Part shown: piece after piece, positions 26,504 to 33,812 of the stretch
Layout: the number at the start of each line of letters is the position of its first letter
Numbering within the stretch: the stretch's first letter is position 1
Source: Rhodospirillales bacterium
GTDB lineage: Bacteria > Pseudomonadota > Alphaproteobacteria > Rhodospirillales > Thalassospiraceae
DNA: 64,000 nucleotides
Direction of reading: 5' to 3'
Assembly: GCA_019634165.1 (NCBI GenBank)
Contig: JAHQVT010000002.1
Location: 186,001 to 250,000 of the forward strand
The notes under the pieces: generated by a model
What the model was told of the DNA's origin: nothing
Databases searched by the model: none
Seen by the model: the letters and a program-made list of their open reading frames with translations, nothing else
Translations under genes and position numbers: made by a program

Positions 26504-27763
26504 CTAGAAATCTGAAATCTTGACTTCTGGTAGTGGCAGAATGACTTTTGACTGCAAACCTTTTTCTCGGAGCTTGGCAGTAATTGGCTTTGCATAATGC
26601 CAAGAAAGCATAATTGCGTAATCCGGCTGCTCATCAAGCATCTTTTTTTCGTCGATTATTGGTACATGCAGCCCTGGCAAATACAAATCTAGCTTCAATG
26701 ACGTTGACTGCTCCGCAATATAAGGAACTAAATCTGGTGCTAGTCCTGTGAAATTCATCAGCGTACTAGCCCTGCCCGGACAACCAATACCAACAACTTT
26801 TTTACCTTCGGTATGAGCTTGAATAACAAGAGCCAATAGATCCCGTCGTGCATTCAAAAGTTTATTCGCAAACTCGCGATAGACTTCCATACCGTAGAGA
26901 CCTGCCTCTTCTTCCTCTTTCAAAAGGTCACGTACAGCTGCCGAAACAGGATGCCCAACGCCTTTGACGGCAAAGACCCGGATGGAACCACCATAGTTGT
27001 CAATCCGTTCGACATCGGTCACGGTGAAATTATATTGGTCAAAAAGAGCAATAAGAGACTTCAGCGTATAATAGCGCAGGTGCTCATGATAAATAGAATC
27101 GTATTGGACAGTATTAAGCAAATCCAAAAGGTAGTGAGACTCAGTAACGAAAACCCCACCATATTCCAGAAGTTCAGAAACTCCTCGCATTATGCTACCC
27201 AAACCGGCAACGTGCGCAAAAACATTTGTGGCGCAAATTGCGCCCGCAGCACCATGTGACTTTCTAACTTTCGTAGCGAGTTCTTCGTTGAAGAATGCTT
27301 GCAGTGTCTCTATTCCATTCTCATTTGCGATTTTAGCGATGTTCGTGGCCTCAACACCAAGCACACGCATTCCACGTTCTTTGAAAGCACTAAGCACCGT
27401 GCCATCGTTTGATCCGATATCCATCACTAAGGTATTCTCGGGAAACTTGAAACGAGTTAGGGTAGATACCGCTGTTTTGCTCAATTTATCAACAAGGGTC
27501 GCAGTGATTCCACTTCTGTACGGATAATCGGGGAAAAACAACTCTTCCGGAGCAACGGCATAATCAATTTGGCCAAGCGAGCAATCTTCGCAGACAAGAA
27601 ACCTCAGGGGATAAGTTTTTTCAGGCTCATCAAGCTGGTGCTTCCACAAGAGGCTATCACAAGGCGCTTGATGCCCTAGATCCACGACAAGCTGAAGATT
27701 TGTACTTCCGCAAACCTGACAGCAATTAATTTTGCCGACGGCCAAATCATGTTCAATGGGCAC
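26504..27763 (-). CDS. NovU/TylCIII-type sugar C-methyltransferase
   Basis: At 419 residues it has the three-part layout of deoxysugar C-methyltransferases: an N-terminal zinc domain (CCQVCG near residue 14 and CEDC near residue 58), a SAM domain (VMDIGSNDGTVLSAF, ATNVFAHVAGL with the family EHLRYYTLKS histidine-tyrosine region), and a C-terminal domain (VVGIGCPGRASTLMNF). Characterised relatives methylate C3 or C5 of dTDP-4-keto-deoxysugars. No dehydratase making such a keto sugar is in the window, so its substrate must come from elsewhere. A downstream Gfo/Idh gene could reduce the product ketone. Confidence 0.85.
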   Translation of the reverse strand: MPIEHDLAVGKINCCQVCGSTNLQLVVDLGHQAPCDSLLWKHQLDEPEKTYPLRFLVCEDCSLGQIDYAVAPEELFFPDYPYRSGITATLVDKLSKTAVSTLTRFKFPENTLVMDIGSNDGTVLSAFKERGMRVLGVEATNIAKIANENGIETLQAFFNEELATKVRKSHGAAGAICATNVFAHVAGLGSIMRGVSELLEYGGVFVTESHYLLDLLNTVQYDSIYHEHLRYYTLKSLIALFDQYNFTVTDVERIDNYGGSIRVFAVKGVGHPVSAAVRDLLKEEEEAGLYGMEVYREFANKLLNARRDLLALVIQAHTEGKKVVGIGCPGRASTLMNFTGLAPDLVPYIAEQSTSLKLDLYLPGLHVPIIDEKKMLDEQPDYAIMLSWHYAKPITAKLREKGLQSKVILPLPEVKISDF

Positions 27764-27907
27764 TTTTCCGCTCCAATAACTATAACTTTTTCTAAACGCC
27801 TACCACTCAATGGCACTTTGGCTCCAAAGTTTTGGACGCCAAACGAAGACGATATAAACGATATTTCACACAATATCCAGAAGGATGCCCAAACCCAACA
27901 GAAGTTT
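27764..27907. other. Longest gap inside the glycan operon, with a 16-bp palindrome
   Basis: This 144-bp gap is several times longer than any other spacing in the island. It contains ACTTTGG-CT-CCAAAGT at 27815-27830, a perfect seven-base inverted repeat around two bases. A short open frame crosses the gap on the minus strand but has no ribosome site or recognisable product. The gap may hold an internal promoter or operator, or be the scar of a lost gene. Confidence 0.4.
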
Positions 27908-29146
27908 TCAGCTTAATCTGGAAACCAACCTCCCAACCGCATTGGTCGGGGCATAACTTTCACAGTAAGAGTCTGCAGCTTTCTCTATAATAAACTGTGG
28001 AAGCTGATCATTTTGGACGGCGAGAACCATTGCACTAGCAAAGGAATATTCATCTTTTGCTAACAGGCATGTTTCATTGTGAACTAAGTATGGGTTTCCT
28101 AATGCTGCATTTTGATGGCTTATTACCAAGGCTCGTTTTGCTTGGGCCGTAATTATACGGCTTCTATTACCAACAGGAACATCTAGCGGAGCAATCACCC
28201 CATGAACTTCAGAAAGCGCCGTTGTTAGATCATCAATAAACCCAACAAACTTGAACTCTGGTTTTCCTTTGAACTCCAGCACTGCCCACGACGGAGGAGC
28301 TTCACGTCCACCGACAATAATTTCAAAGCCCTCTTTGCCCCAAAGCTTAAGGAGTTCCGGATAGAGCTTTTTAAACATAAAATGCAACGAAGAACGCGAT
28401 CCAAGCCCGAACAAATGGCCAAAGAATATAAACGTAGGCTTATCTGGCTTCCGTCTAACAACTATCTCACCTACCACTCCTTGATTTGGCCATGGGTAAG
28501 GCTCAAATCTAGCTTCAATTCCTATTCTTTTTAACGCGAATTCTGATGATTTCGAGGCAACAATCACATCATCGAAATTAAGCAGTACATCCTTGTAAAT
28601 CTTCTGCCATTTTATCTTCCGCAATAGTATGTATGGGGCATGGCGTAAATTCACCAAACGCTCTTTAACACTATACAGAAAGTGGTACCATTCTGCTTGA
28701 AAACGCAGGTCCCCCAACCAAACAATCTTCTTATGACATTCATAATCACCGATGAGGAATGCTGCAGGCAGATCAAACGCGACAACTTGATCAGCACCAA
28801 AGGATCGCAAATTTTCCCTAACTTTAGAGGCCGCGGAAGAATCACTCAGGACCGAAAACCTATTGGGAGTAAGAACTTTCTCTGCCGAAAGCAACTCAAC
28901 CACCTCGACCTTTTCGGAGGCTAACGATTGACGGAACTCATCAACTTTTCTCGGATCACTTCGTTCTTGTTCTGATACAACCTGAACAAGAAGGTTATAT
29001 CCTGCATCCTGCATTCCCTTGATGTAAGAATAGAATAGAACGCTACTCGCACCGCTGATTGGATGCGGCACACCAAACACAACGACACCGATATTTTTGC
29101 AAGAGCGCTCGTAGCGCACGGATGAATTAAGCTCTTCGGAAATCAT
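27908..29146 (-). CDS. GT-B-like glycosyltransferase
   Basis: A 412-residue protein. The N-terminal part shows VVVFGVPHPISGASSVLFYS, a GT4-like acceptor loop; the C-terminal half includes PTFIFFGHLFGLGSRSSLHF and IIVGGREAPPSWAVLE, then GVIAPLDVPVGNRSRIITA, where the nucleotide sugar is expected to bind. Similarity to classical GT4 motifs is weak, so the call rests on fold-level pattern and context. It follows wecB by four bases. The donor could be UDP-ManNAc made by WecB, but that is a guess. Confidence 0.65.
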   Translation of the reverse strand: MISEELNSSVRYERSCKNIGVVVFGVPHPISGASSVLFYSYIKGMQDAGYNLLVQVVSEQERSDPRKVDEFRQSLASEKVEVVELLSAEKVLTPNRFSVLSDSSAASKVRENLRSFGADQVVAFDLPAAFLIGDYECHKKIVWLGDLRFQAEWYHFLYSVKERLVNLRHAPYILLRKIKWQKIYKDVLLNFDDVIVASKSSEFALKRIGIEARFEPYPWPNQGVVGEIVVRRKPDKPTFIFFGHLFGLGSRSSLHFMFKKLYPELLKLWGKEGFEIIVGGREAPPSWAVLEFKGKPEFKFVGFIDDLTTALSEVHGVIAPLDVPVGNRSRIITAQAKRALVISHQNAALGNPYLVHNETCLLAKDEYSFASAMVLAVQNDQLPQFIIEKAADSYCESYAPTNAVGRLVSRLS

Positions 29147-29150
29147 TACC

Positions 29151-30248
29151 TCAAGACCTATTTTTCCAAAATTCCCTTAGGGCGCCAACTGCTCGCAATG
29201 CAGTAGCGCCATCCCACATATCAATTTGTCTCGCAGCGCCCCTATCGCTTCGCTGTACCAGCCCTGCAACTTCCTTGAGAAGATTTCCAGCACTGATTAA
29301 GCGATTTGTTCCTTCCGATATTGTAATAGGCCGCTCTGTATTATCGCGAAGGGTAAAGCAATCGATGCCAAGATATGAGGTTTCTTCTTGTATACCCCCT
29401 GAATCTGTAATAATAAATCTACATGATTTAACTAAACTCATAAATTTAATATAAGACATCGGCTCAATCAGCTTAATACCACTATCTATTAATCTACTAT
29501 TGTATCCGAATTCTTCCAAAACCTTTCCTGTTCTTGGGTGAACAGGAAAACAAATTTTATACTTATTTGACAGCTTCTCCAGTGACTGAACAATAGCCTC
29601 TAATTTTGAGTGATCATCAACATTTGAAGGCCTGTGCAAGGTAACCACACAATAATCACCTTCACGAAGACCATATTCTAGATAGATTTGAGCAGAATCT
29701 ATTTTATTTCTTAGCATTTCAAAGCTGTCAATCATGATATTTCCTATTCTGACAACTTTACTTTTCGCCACTCCTTCATTGAACAAGTTTTCATCTGCAT
29801 CCGGAGATGGCGTCAATAGCAAATCAGAAATTGCATCTGTTACAAGCCTATTGATTTCCTCTGGCATACTACGATCAAAACTTCTCAACCCAGCTTCCAG
29901 ATGAACCACTGGAACGTTCATTTTTTTTGCTACCAAAGCTGTCGCGAGCGTTGAATTAACATCACCAACAACAAGCAAACAATCTGGGGGGGATATGCCA
30001 CAAACATTTTCATAGGCAAGCATAATTCTCGCAGTCTGTTGAGCGTGGCTTCCCCCGCCAACTCCCAAATGAAAATCCGGCTCCGGCAAGTTAAGATCAT
30101 TAAGGATTGCCTGTGACATGTTTTCAGAATAGTGCTGACCGGTATGAATCAAAACTGGCACAATTTCCGTGGCTTTTTTGAGCTCATGCCAAAGAGGTGC
30201 AACTTTCATAAAGTTTGGGCGAGCTCCGACGACTAAATGTAACTTCAC
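29151..30248 (-). CDS. wecB: UDP-N-acetylglucosamine 2-epimerase, non-hydrolysing
   Basis: Interconverts UDP-GlcNAc and UDP-ManNAc. At 365 residues it has the family N-terminus LVVGARPNFMKVAPL, HTGQHYSENMS, VVGDVNSTLATALVA, HLEAGLRSFDRSMPEEINR and the ITDSGGIQEETSYLG active-site region. The start is GTG 30248 with AGAGGT five bases upstream. It is the promoter-proximal gene of the island. It differs from NeuC, encoded further downstream, in keeping the UDP on the product. Confidence 0.93.
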   Translation of the reverse strand: MKLHLVVGARPNFMKVAPLWHELKKATEIVPVLIHTGQHYSENMSQAILNDLNLPEPDFHLGVGGGSHAQQTARIMLAYENVCGISPPDCLLVVGDVNSTLATALVAKKMNVPVVHLEAGLRSFDRSMPEEINRLVTDAISDLLLTPSPDADENLFNEGVAKSKVVRIGNIMIDSFEMLRNKIDSAQIYLEYGLREGDYCVVTLHRPSNVDDHSKLEAIVQSLEKLSNKYKICFPVHPRTGKVLEEFGYNSRLIDSGIKLIEPMSYIKFMSLVKSCRFIITDSGGIQEETSYLGIDCFTLRDNTERPITISEGTNRLISAGNLLKEVAGLVQRSDRGAARQIDMWDGATALRAVGALREFWKNRS

Positions 30249-30288
30249 AGGTCACCTCTAAAAAAAAATCTTCTTAAATTTGTTTCTG

Positions 30289-30318
30289 TTCATACCCACA
30301 TGACATTCCGTCGGTCAA
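30289..30318 (-). promoter_or_regulatory. Candidate sigma-70 promoter of the glycan operon
   Basis: On the minus strand a TTGACC -35 box (30313-30318) and a TATGAA -10 box (30289-30294) stand 18 bp apart, about 40 bp before the wecB GTG. Four to five of six bases match consensus in each. It is the only plausible promoter I found before this gene set, and it is not proven. Confidence 0.4.
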
Positions 30319-30391
30319 TATTTTGCTCAAAAACACAGCAAACTTATGCCGCCCCCTAACTGGAACCGAATAAATACATCTTCAGTGGTGG

Positions 30392-32185
30392 TTAAAACAG
30401 TTTAGGTGGGGCGTCGCCGCGTTCTTCGCTGTGGAGTTCTAGAAGCGCGTGGTTATAGGCCATCATCGCGTCCTTCTCATGGACGAACCCGATCATCTGG
30501 CGTTCTTCTTGGCTGTTCAGCACAGGCAAATGTTCTTCGCCGGTTTGCTCCATAAGACGTACGGCCTGCTCGATACTATCGGTACGATAAAGAACGGGTG
30601 GCTTGGACCGTGCGACTTCGCCCGCGGTAACTTCATCACCAAGGTTAAGGTCAAATGCGGCATGGCGTAAATCGGTAAGGGTGATCGTGCCATGCAACTT
30701 GCCATCTCCATCAATGACAAACAGTTCCGAATAAGGGGCGTTGATCAATTTTTCCCGCACCGCTGGAAGGCCTTCGGTCAGTGGGACTGTTTCATATTCG
30801 CGCTTCATGATGTCGGCAACCTTCATCATGCGCAGCAAATTCATCTCCCTGCCCCATCGGGTCGAAAGGCCACGGCATTTCAACTGCCATTGGAAGAACG
30901 ACCCGCCATTAAACTGATCCATCACCACAGATGCCAAAACCGATGCCACCATCACCCCAGCGGTCAGGGCATAGTCACCGGTCAGTTCAAATATAATCAG
31001 GGTGGTTGAAATCGGCGCGCCTAAAACGGCTGCTGCCACCGCCCCCATGCCAACCAGTGTGTAGGCAGCATATCCCGATGACAGATCAGGAAACACATTG
31101 GTTGCCAATATCCCGAACGCGCCGCCCAGCATGGCACCAAGGAATAGGGCAGGGCTGAACATCCCACCGGCAAAACCAAGCCCCATACAGATCGAAACAA
31201 CAAATGCCTTGGCAAATAAGAGGCCCATCAGGAAGGTCAGGCTGTAGGCTTCATACAGCGCGTCATTCATCGCCCCATAGCCAACGCCAACAATCTGCGG
31301 GAAGCCAAGCCCAATCACCCCAACGATTAAACCGGCAATCGCCGGGCGAATCCACAGGGGCGCCTTCACCCTATCAGCACTTTTTTGAACGATTGGAATA
31401 GCCCGCACGACCAGCGTAGCCGTTACACCGGCAAGAATGCCCAAAAGTGCAAATGCCGGGAATTCCCAGAATGATTGGATTTCATGCCCCGGAATCAGAA
31501 ACGCAACGCCATCACCATAATAAAGCCGCGTGATCACGGTCCCCGTAACCGACGCCAATACTATCGGGGCAAATGCGGTTAAGGCATAGTGGCCAAGCGC
31601 AACTTCATGTGCAAACAAGGCCCCTGCCAATGGTGCATTAAAAGATACGGCAACTGCGGATGCCACACCACAGCCCAAAAGCGTTCTCGCAGCAGACCGC
31701 CGTAAGTGCAATATCCGCGCAAGCCAGGCACCAAAGGATGCCCCCATATGCACAACCGGCCCTTCACGGCCAAGCGATGCACCGCTGCCCAGCGACACGG
31801 CACTGGCCAACGCACTTTTGATCCCGCAACGCGTTGACATTCGCGCATCGTGAAATGATGCCGCATCGATCACATCCGCCACACCGTGGGGACGTTTTTC
31901 CGGCAAAAACTTATAGATAAAAACACCAACGATCAGTCCACCAACGGTCGGCCCCAATATAAGATGCCATGCAGGCAAAGATGCCAAATAATGATGAAGC
32001 GCTTCATCCGCCGTGCCATAGGTTAAGCTTTGCACGAACAACAGCCCGTCCCGGAACAGGATCGTTCCACCGCCGGCCAAAGCCCCGACAACCAAAGCCA
32101 AAATCGACAGAACCAGTTGCTCGCTTTTAACAAGCCTGCGCATGCGGCTCAGAACAATATTCGATTTAAGAAGCTTATCGGCCAT
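30392..32185 (-). CDS. clcA: CLC-family chloride channel/transporter with CBS domains
   Basis: A 597-residue membrane protein. The CLC core keeps the anion-selectivity sequences SLGSGASLGREGP (gating glutamate E141) and NAPLAGALFAHEV; about 430 membrane-domain residues are followed by two CBS domains (near 450-590, VADIMKREYETVP and SKPPVLYRT), which usually bind adenine nucleotides. At the position of the internal proton glutamate of E. coli ClcA (E203) this protein has V195, as in channel-type CLCs, so proton coupling is doubtful. It lies upstream of, and co-directional with, the glycan operon but is separated by 143 bp. The physiological anion is unknown. Confidence 0.88.
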   Translation of the reverse strand: MADKLLKSNIVLSRMRRLVKSEQLVLSILALVVGALAGGGTILFRDGLLFVQSLTYGTADEALHHYLASLPAWHLILGPTVGGLIVGVFIYKFLPEKRPHGVADVIDAASFHDARMSTRCGIKSALASAVSLGSGASLGREGPVVHMGASFGAWLARILHLRRSAARTLLGCGVASAVAVSFNAPLAGALFAHEVALGHYALTAFAPIVLASVTGTVITRLYYGDGVAFLIPGHEIQSFWEFPAFALLGILAGVTATLVVRAIPIVQKSADRVKAPLWIRPAIAGLIVGVIGLGFPQIVGVGYGAMNDALYEAYSLTFLMGLLFAKAFVVSICMGLGFAGGMFSPALFLGAMLGGAFGILATNVFPDLSSGYAAYTLVGMGAVAAAVLGAPISTTLIIFELTGDYALTAGVMVASVLASVVMDQFNGGSFFQWQLKCRGLSTRWGREMNLLRMMKVADIMKREYETVPLTEGLPAVREKLINAPYSELFVIDGDGKLHGTITLTDLRHAAFDLNLGDEVTAGEVARSKPPVLYRTDSIEQAVRLMEQTGEEHLPVLNSQEERQMIGFVHEKDAMMAYNHALLELHSEERGDAPPKLF

Positions 32186-32475
32186 ATTTGAAATACCGGT
32201 GCCTGATCAATGAACGTGGGTAAAACATAGGATCGCGGTTTCCTGCGAATAAAGCGTAAAGAATGCAAACACCATGAATAATTTATCAATTTTACCCTTA
32301 GCGGGTTGATATTGGCGGATATGGAATGTTTCATCATGCGCATTCATCACAATGACAGGCTGGCGATCTTATTTCAAAAACGATCATTGCCATTCAAAGG
32401 TGAAATACAGCATTCTGCGCGTGTCGTGATTAAGGACGGCGCCACCCAAACCGTTTTGCTACGGAACCCAATAAA

Positions 32476-33720
32476 ATGAATGATCCTCGCCCAACGGGTG
32501 CCTCAGCGGTACGGCCGCTACCCGGATTTGTTGAATTTGTTTGCCTGATGGCCATCACCATCGGGCTTGTTGCCCTATCGATTGATAACCTTCTGCCGGC
32601 CTTTGGCCCGATTGCCGCTGATTTCGGCATCGAAGACGGCAACCGTATGCAGATGCTGATTTACGTCTTCATGCTTGCCTTTGGCCTGATGCAGATCGTT
32701 TATGGCCCGCTTGCTGACAGCTATGGCCGTCGCCCAACCCTTATTGCCGGATTGGGCCTTTATGCGGTTGGCACGATTATGGCGATCTTTGCCGATAGTT
32801 ATGATCAGCTCCTTGTTGCCCGTTTTGTACAGGGACTTGGTGCAGCAGCGCCGCGTGTCCTGACCATGGCAATCACACGCGATTGTTTTGAAGGCCGTGA
32901 AATGGCCCGCGTGATGTCTTTTGTCATGATGGTATTCATTATCCTGCCCGTATTCGCACCGGCATCGGGTAGCTTGATACTGGCCCTTGCCAATTGGCAT
33001 ATGATTTTTGTCAGCACGCTGGTTCTCGCGATTGCTGTTGCCTGCTGGTATATGCTGCGCATGCCTGAAACTTTGCATCCGGAATATCGGCATAAATTGT
33101 CGGCCCGCAGGATCGCAAAAGATATCAAAACCACGGTGACCAATCGCCAGGCATTTGGTTATGCAACCGCGATGGGCATGATGTTTGCCATTCTGATGGC
33201 CTATATCGGATCGGCCCAGCAAATTTTTGAAACCGAAGTATATGGCCTTGGTGTCTGGTTCCCGCTTGTCTTTGGCATGATCGCCGCCTGCATGAGTTTC
33301 TCATCCTTTGTTAATGCGCGATTGGTCCGGAAACTGGGCATGCATAAAATCTCGCACTTTGCCCTGTTTGCCTTAACGCTTAGCAGCCTGATCAATATTT
33401 TGATTGCCTTTGCCTTTGACGGTCATCCCCCGCTTTCGGTATTTGGGATTGGTCTGACGGCAACACTTTTCTGTTTCTCGCTGACCATGCCGAACTTCAA
33501 TTCGCTTGCCATGGACCCCCTCGGTGCGATTGCAGGCACCGCATCTTCAATGATCGGTGTTTATAGCACTCTTATCGGGGTGATTGCCGGAGGCATCATC
33601 GGCCAGTTGTTCAATGGAACGGTGGTGCCACTTTTGGCCGGATATTTCGTCCTTGGCGTGATCAGCATTCTGATTGTTGGCATTACAGAACGCGGTCGCT
33701 TTATGGAAGCAACCAGATAA
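32476..33720 (+). CDS. Bcr/CflA-family multidrug efflux MFS transporter
   Basis: A 414-residue DHA1-type major facilitator with twelve predicted membrane segments. The family motif A region is YGPLADSYGRRPTLIAGL, and motif C-like GLGAAAPRVLTMAITRD lies in helix 4-5, the Bcr/CflA pattern. Relatives export chloramphenicol, bicyclomycin or sulfonamides; the real substrate is unknown. The ribosome site before ATG 32476 is weak (GGAA). It is transcribed alone, divergent from clcA across 290 bp without another visible gene, and ends at a strong two-way terminator shared with metH. Confidence 0.87.
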   Translation: MNDPRPTGASAVRPLPGFVEFVCLMAITIGLVALSIDNLLPAFGPIAADFGIEDGNRMQMLIYVFMLAFGLMQIVYGPLADSYGRRPTLIAGLGLYAVGTIMAIFADSYDQLLVARFVQGLGAAAPRVLTMAITRDCFEGREMARVMSFVMMVFIILPVFAPASGSLILALANWHMIFVSTLVLAIAVACWYMLRMPETLHPEYRHKLSARRIAKDIKTTVTNRQAFGYATAMGMMFAILMAYIGSAQQIFETEVYGLGVWFPLVFGMIAACMSFSSFVNARLVRKLGMHKISHFALFALTLSSLINILIAFAFDGHPPLSVFGIGLTATLFCFSLTMPNFNSLAMDPLGAIAGTASSMIGVYSTLIGVIAGGIIGQLFNGTVVPLLAGYFVLGVISILIVGITERGRFMEATR

Positions 33721-33761
33721 AACCGTTCGGTATCGCCTGAACACCACACCACATCGCAACA

Positions 33762-33795
33762 AAAAACCCCGCAGAGTGCAGTCTGCGGGGTTTTT
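33762..33795. terminator. Bidirectional intrinsic terminator between bcr-like gene and metH
   Basis: AAAAACCCCGCAGA pairs perfectly with TCTGCGGGGTTTTT across a six-base loop. The A-run and T-run on either side make it work for both convergent genes. Confidence 0.95.
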
Positions 33796-33812
33796 CATTT
33801 CGACCGGTCAGG

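Noticed and set aside
27676-27873. Short minus-strand frame crossing the operon gap before the C-methyltransferase
   Set aside because: No ribosome site, no recognisable domain, and it overlaps a conserved gene start; possibly a gene scar but unsupported.
30249-30391. JUMPstart/ops element for RfaH-type control of the glycan operon
   Set aside because: No GGCGGTAGCGTG-like sequence is present in the leader.
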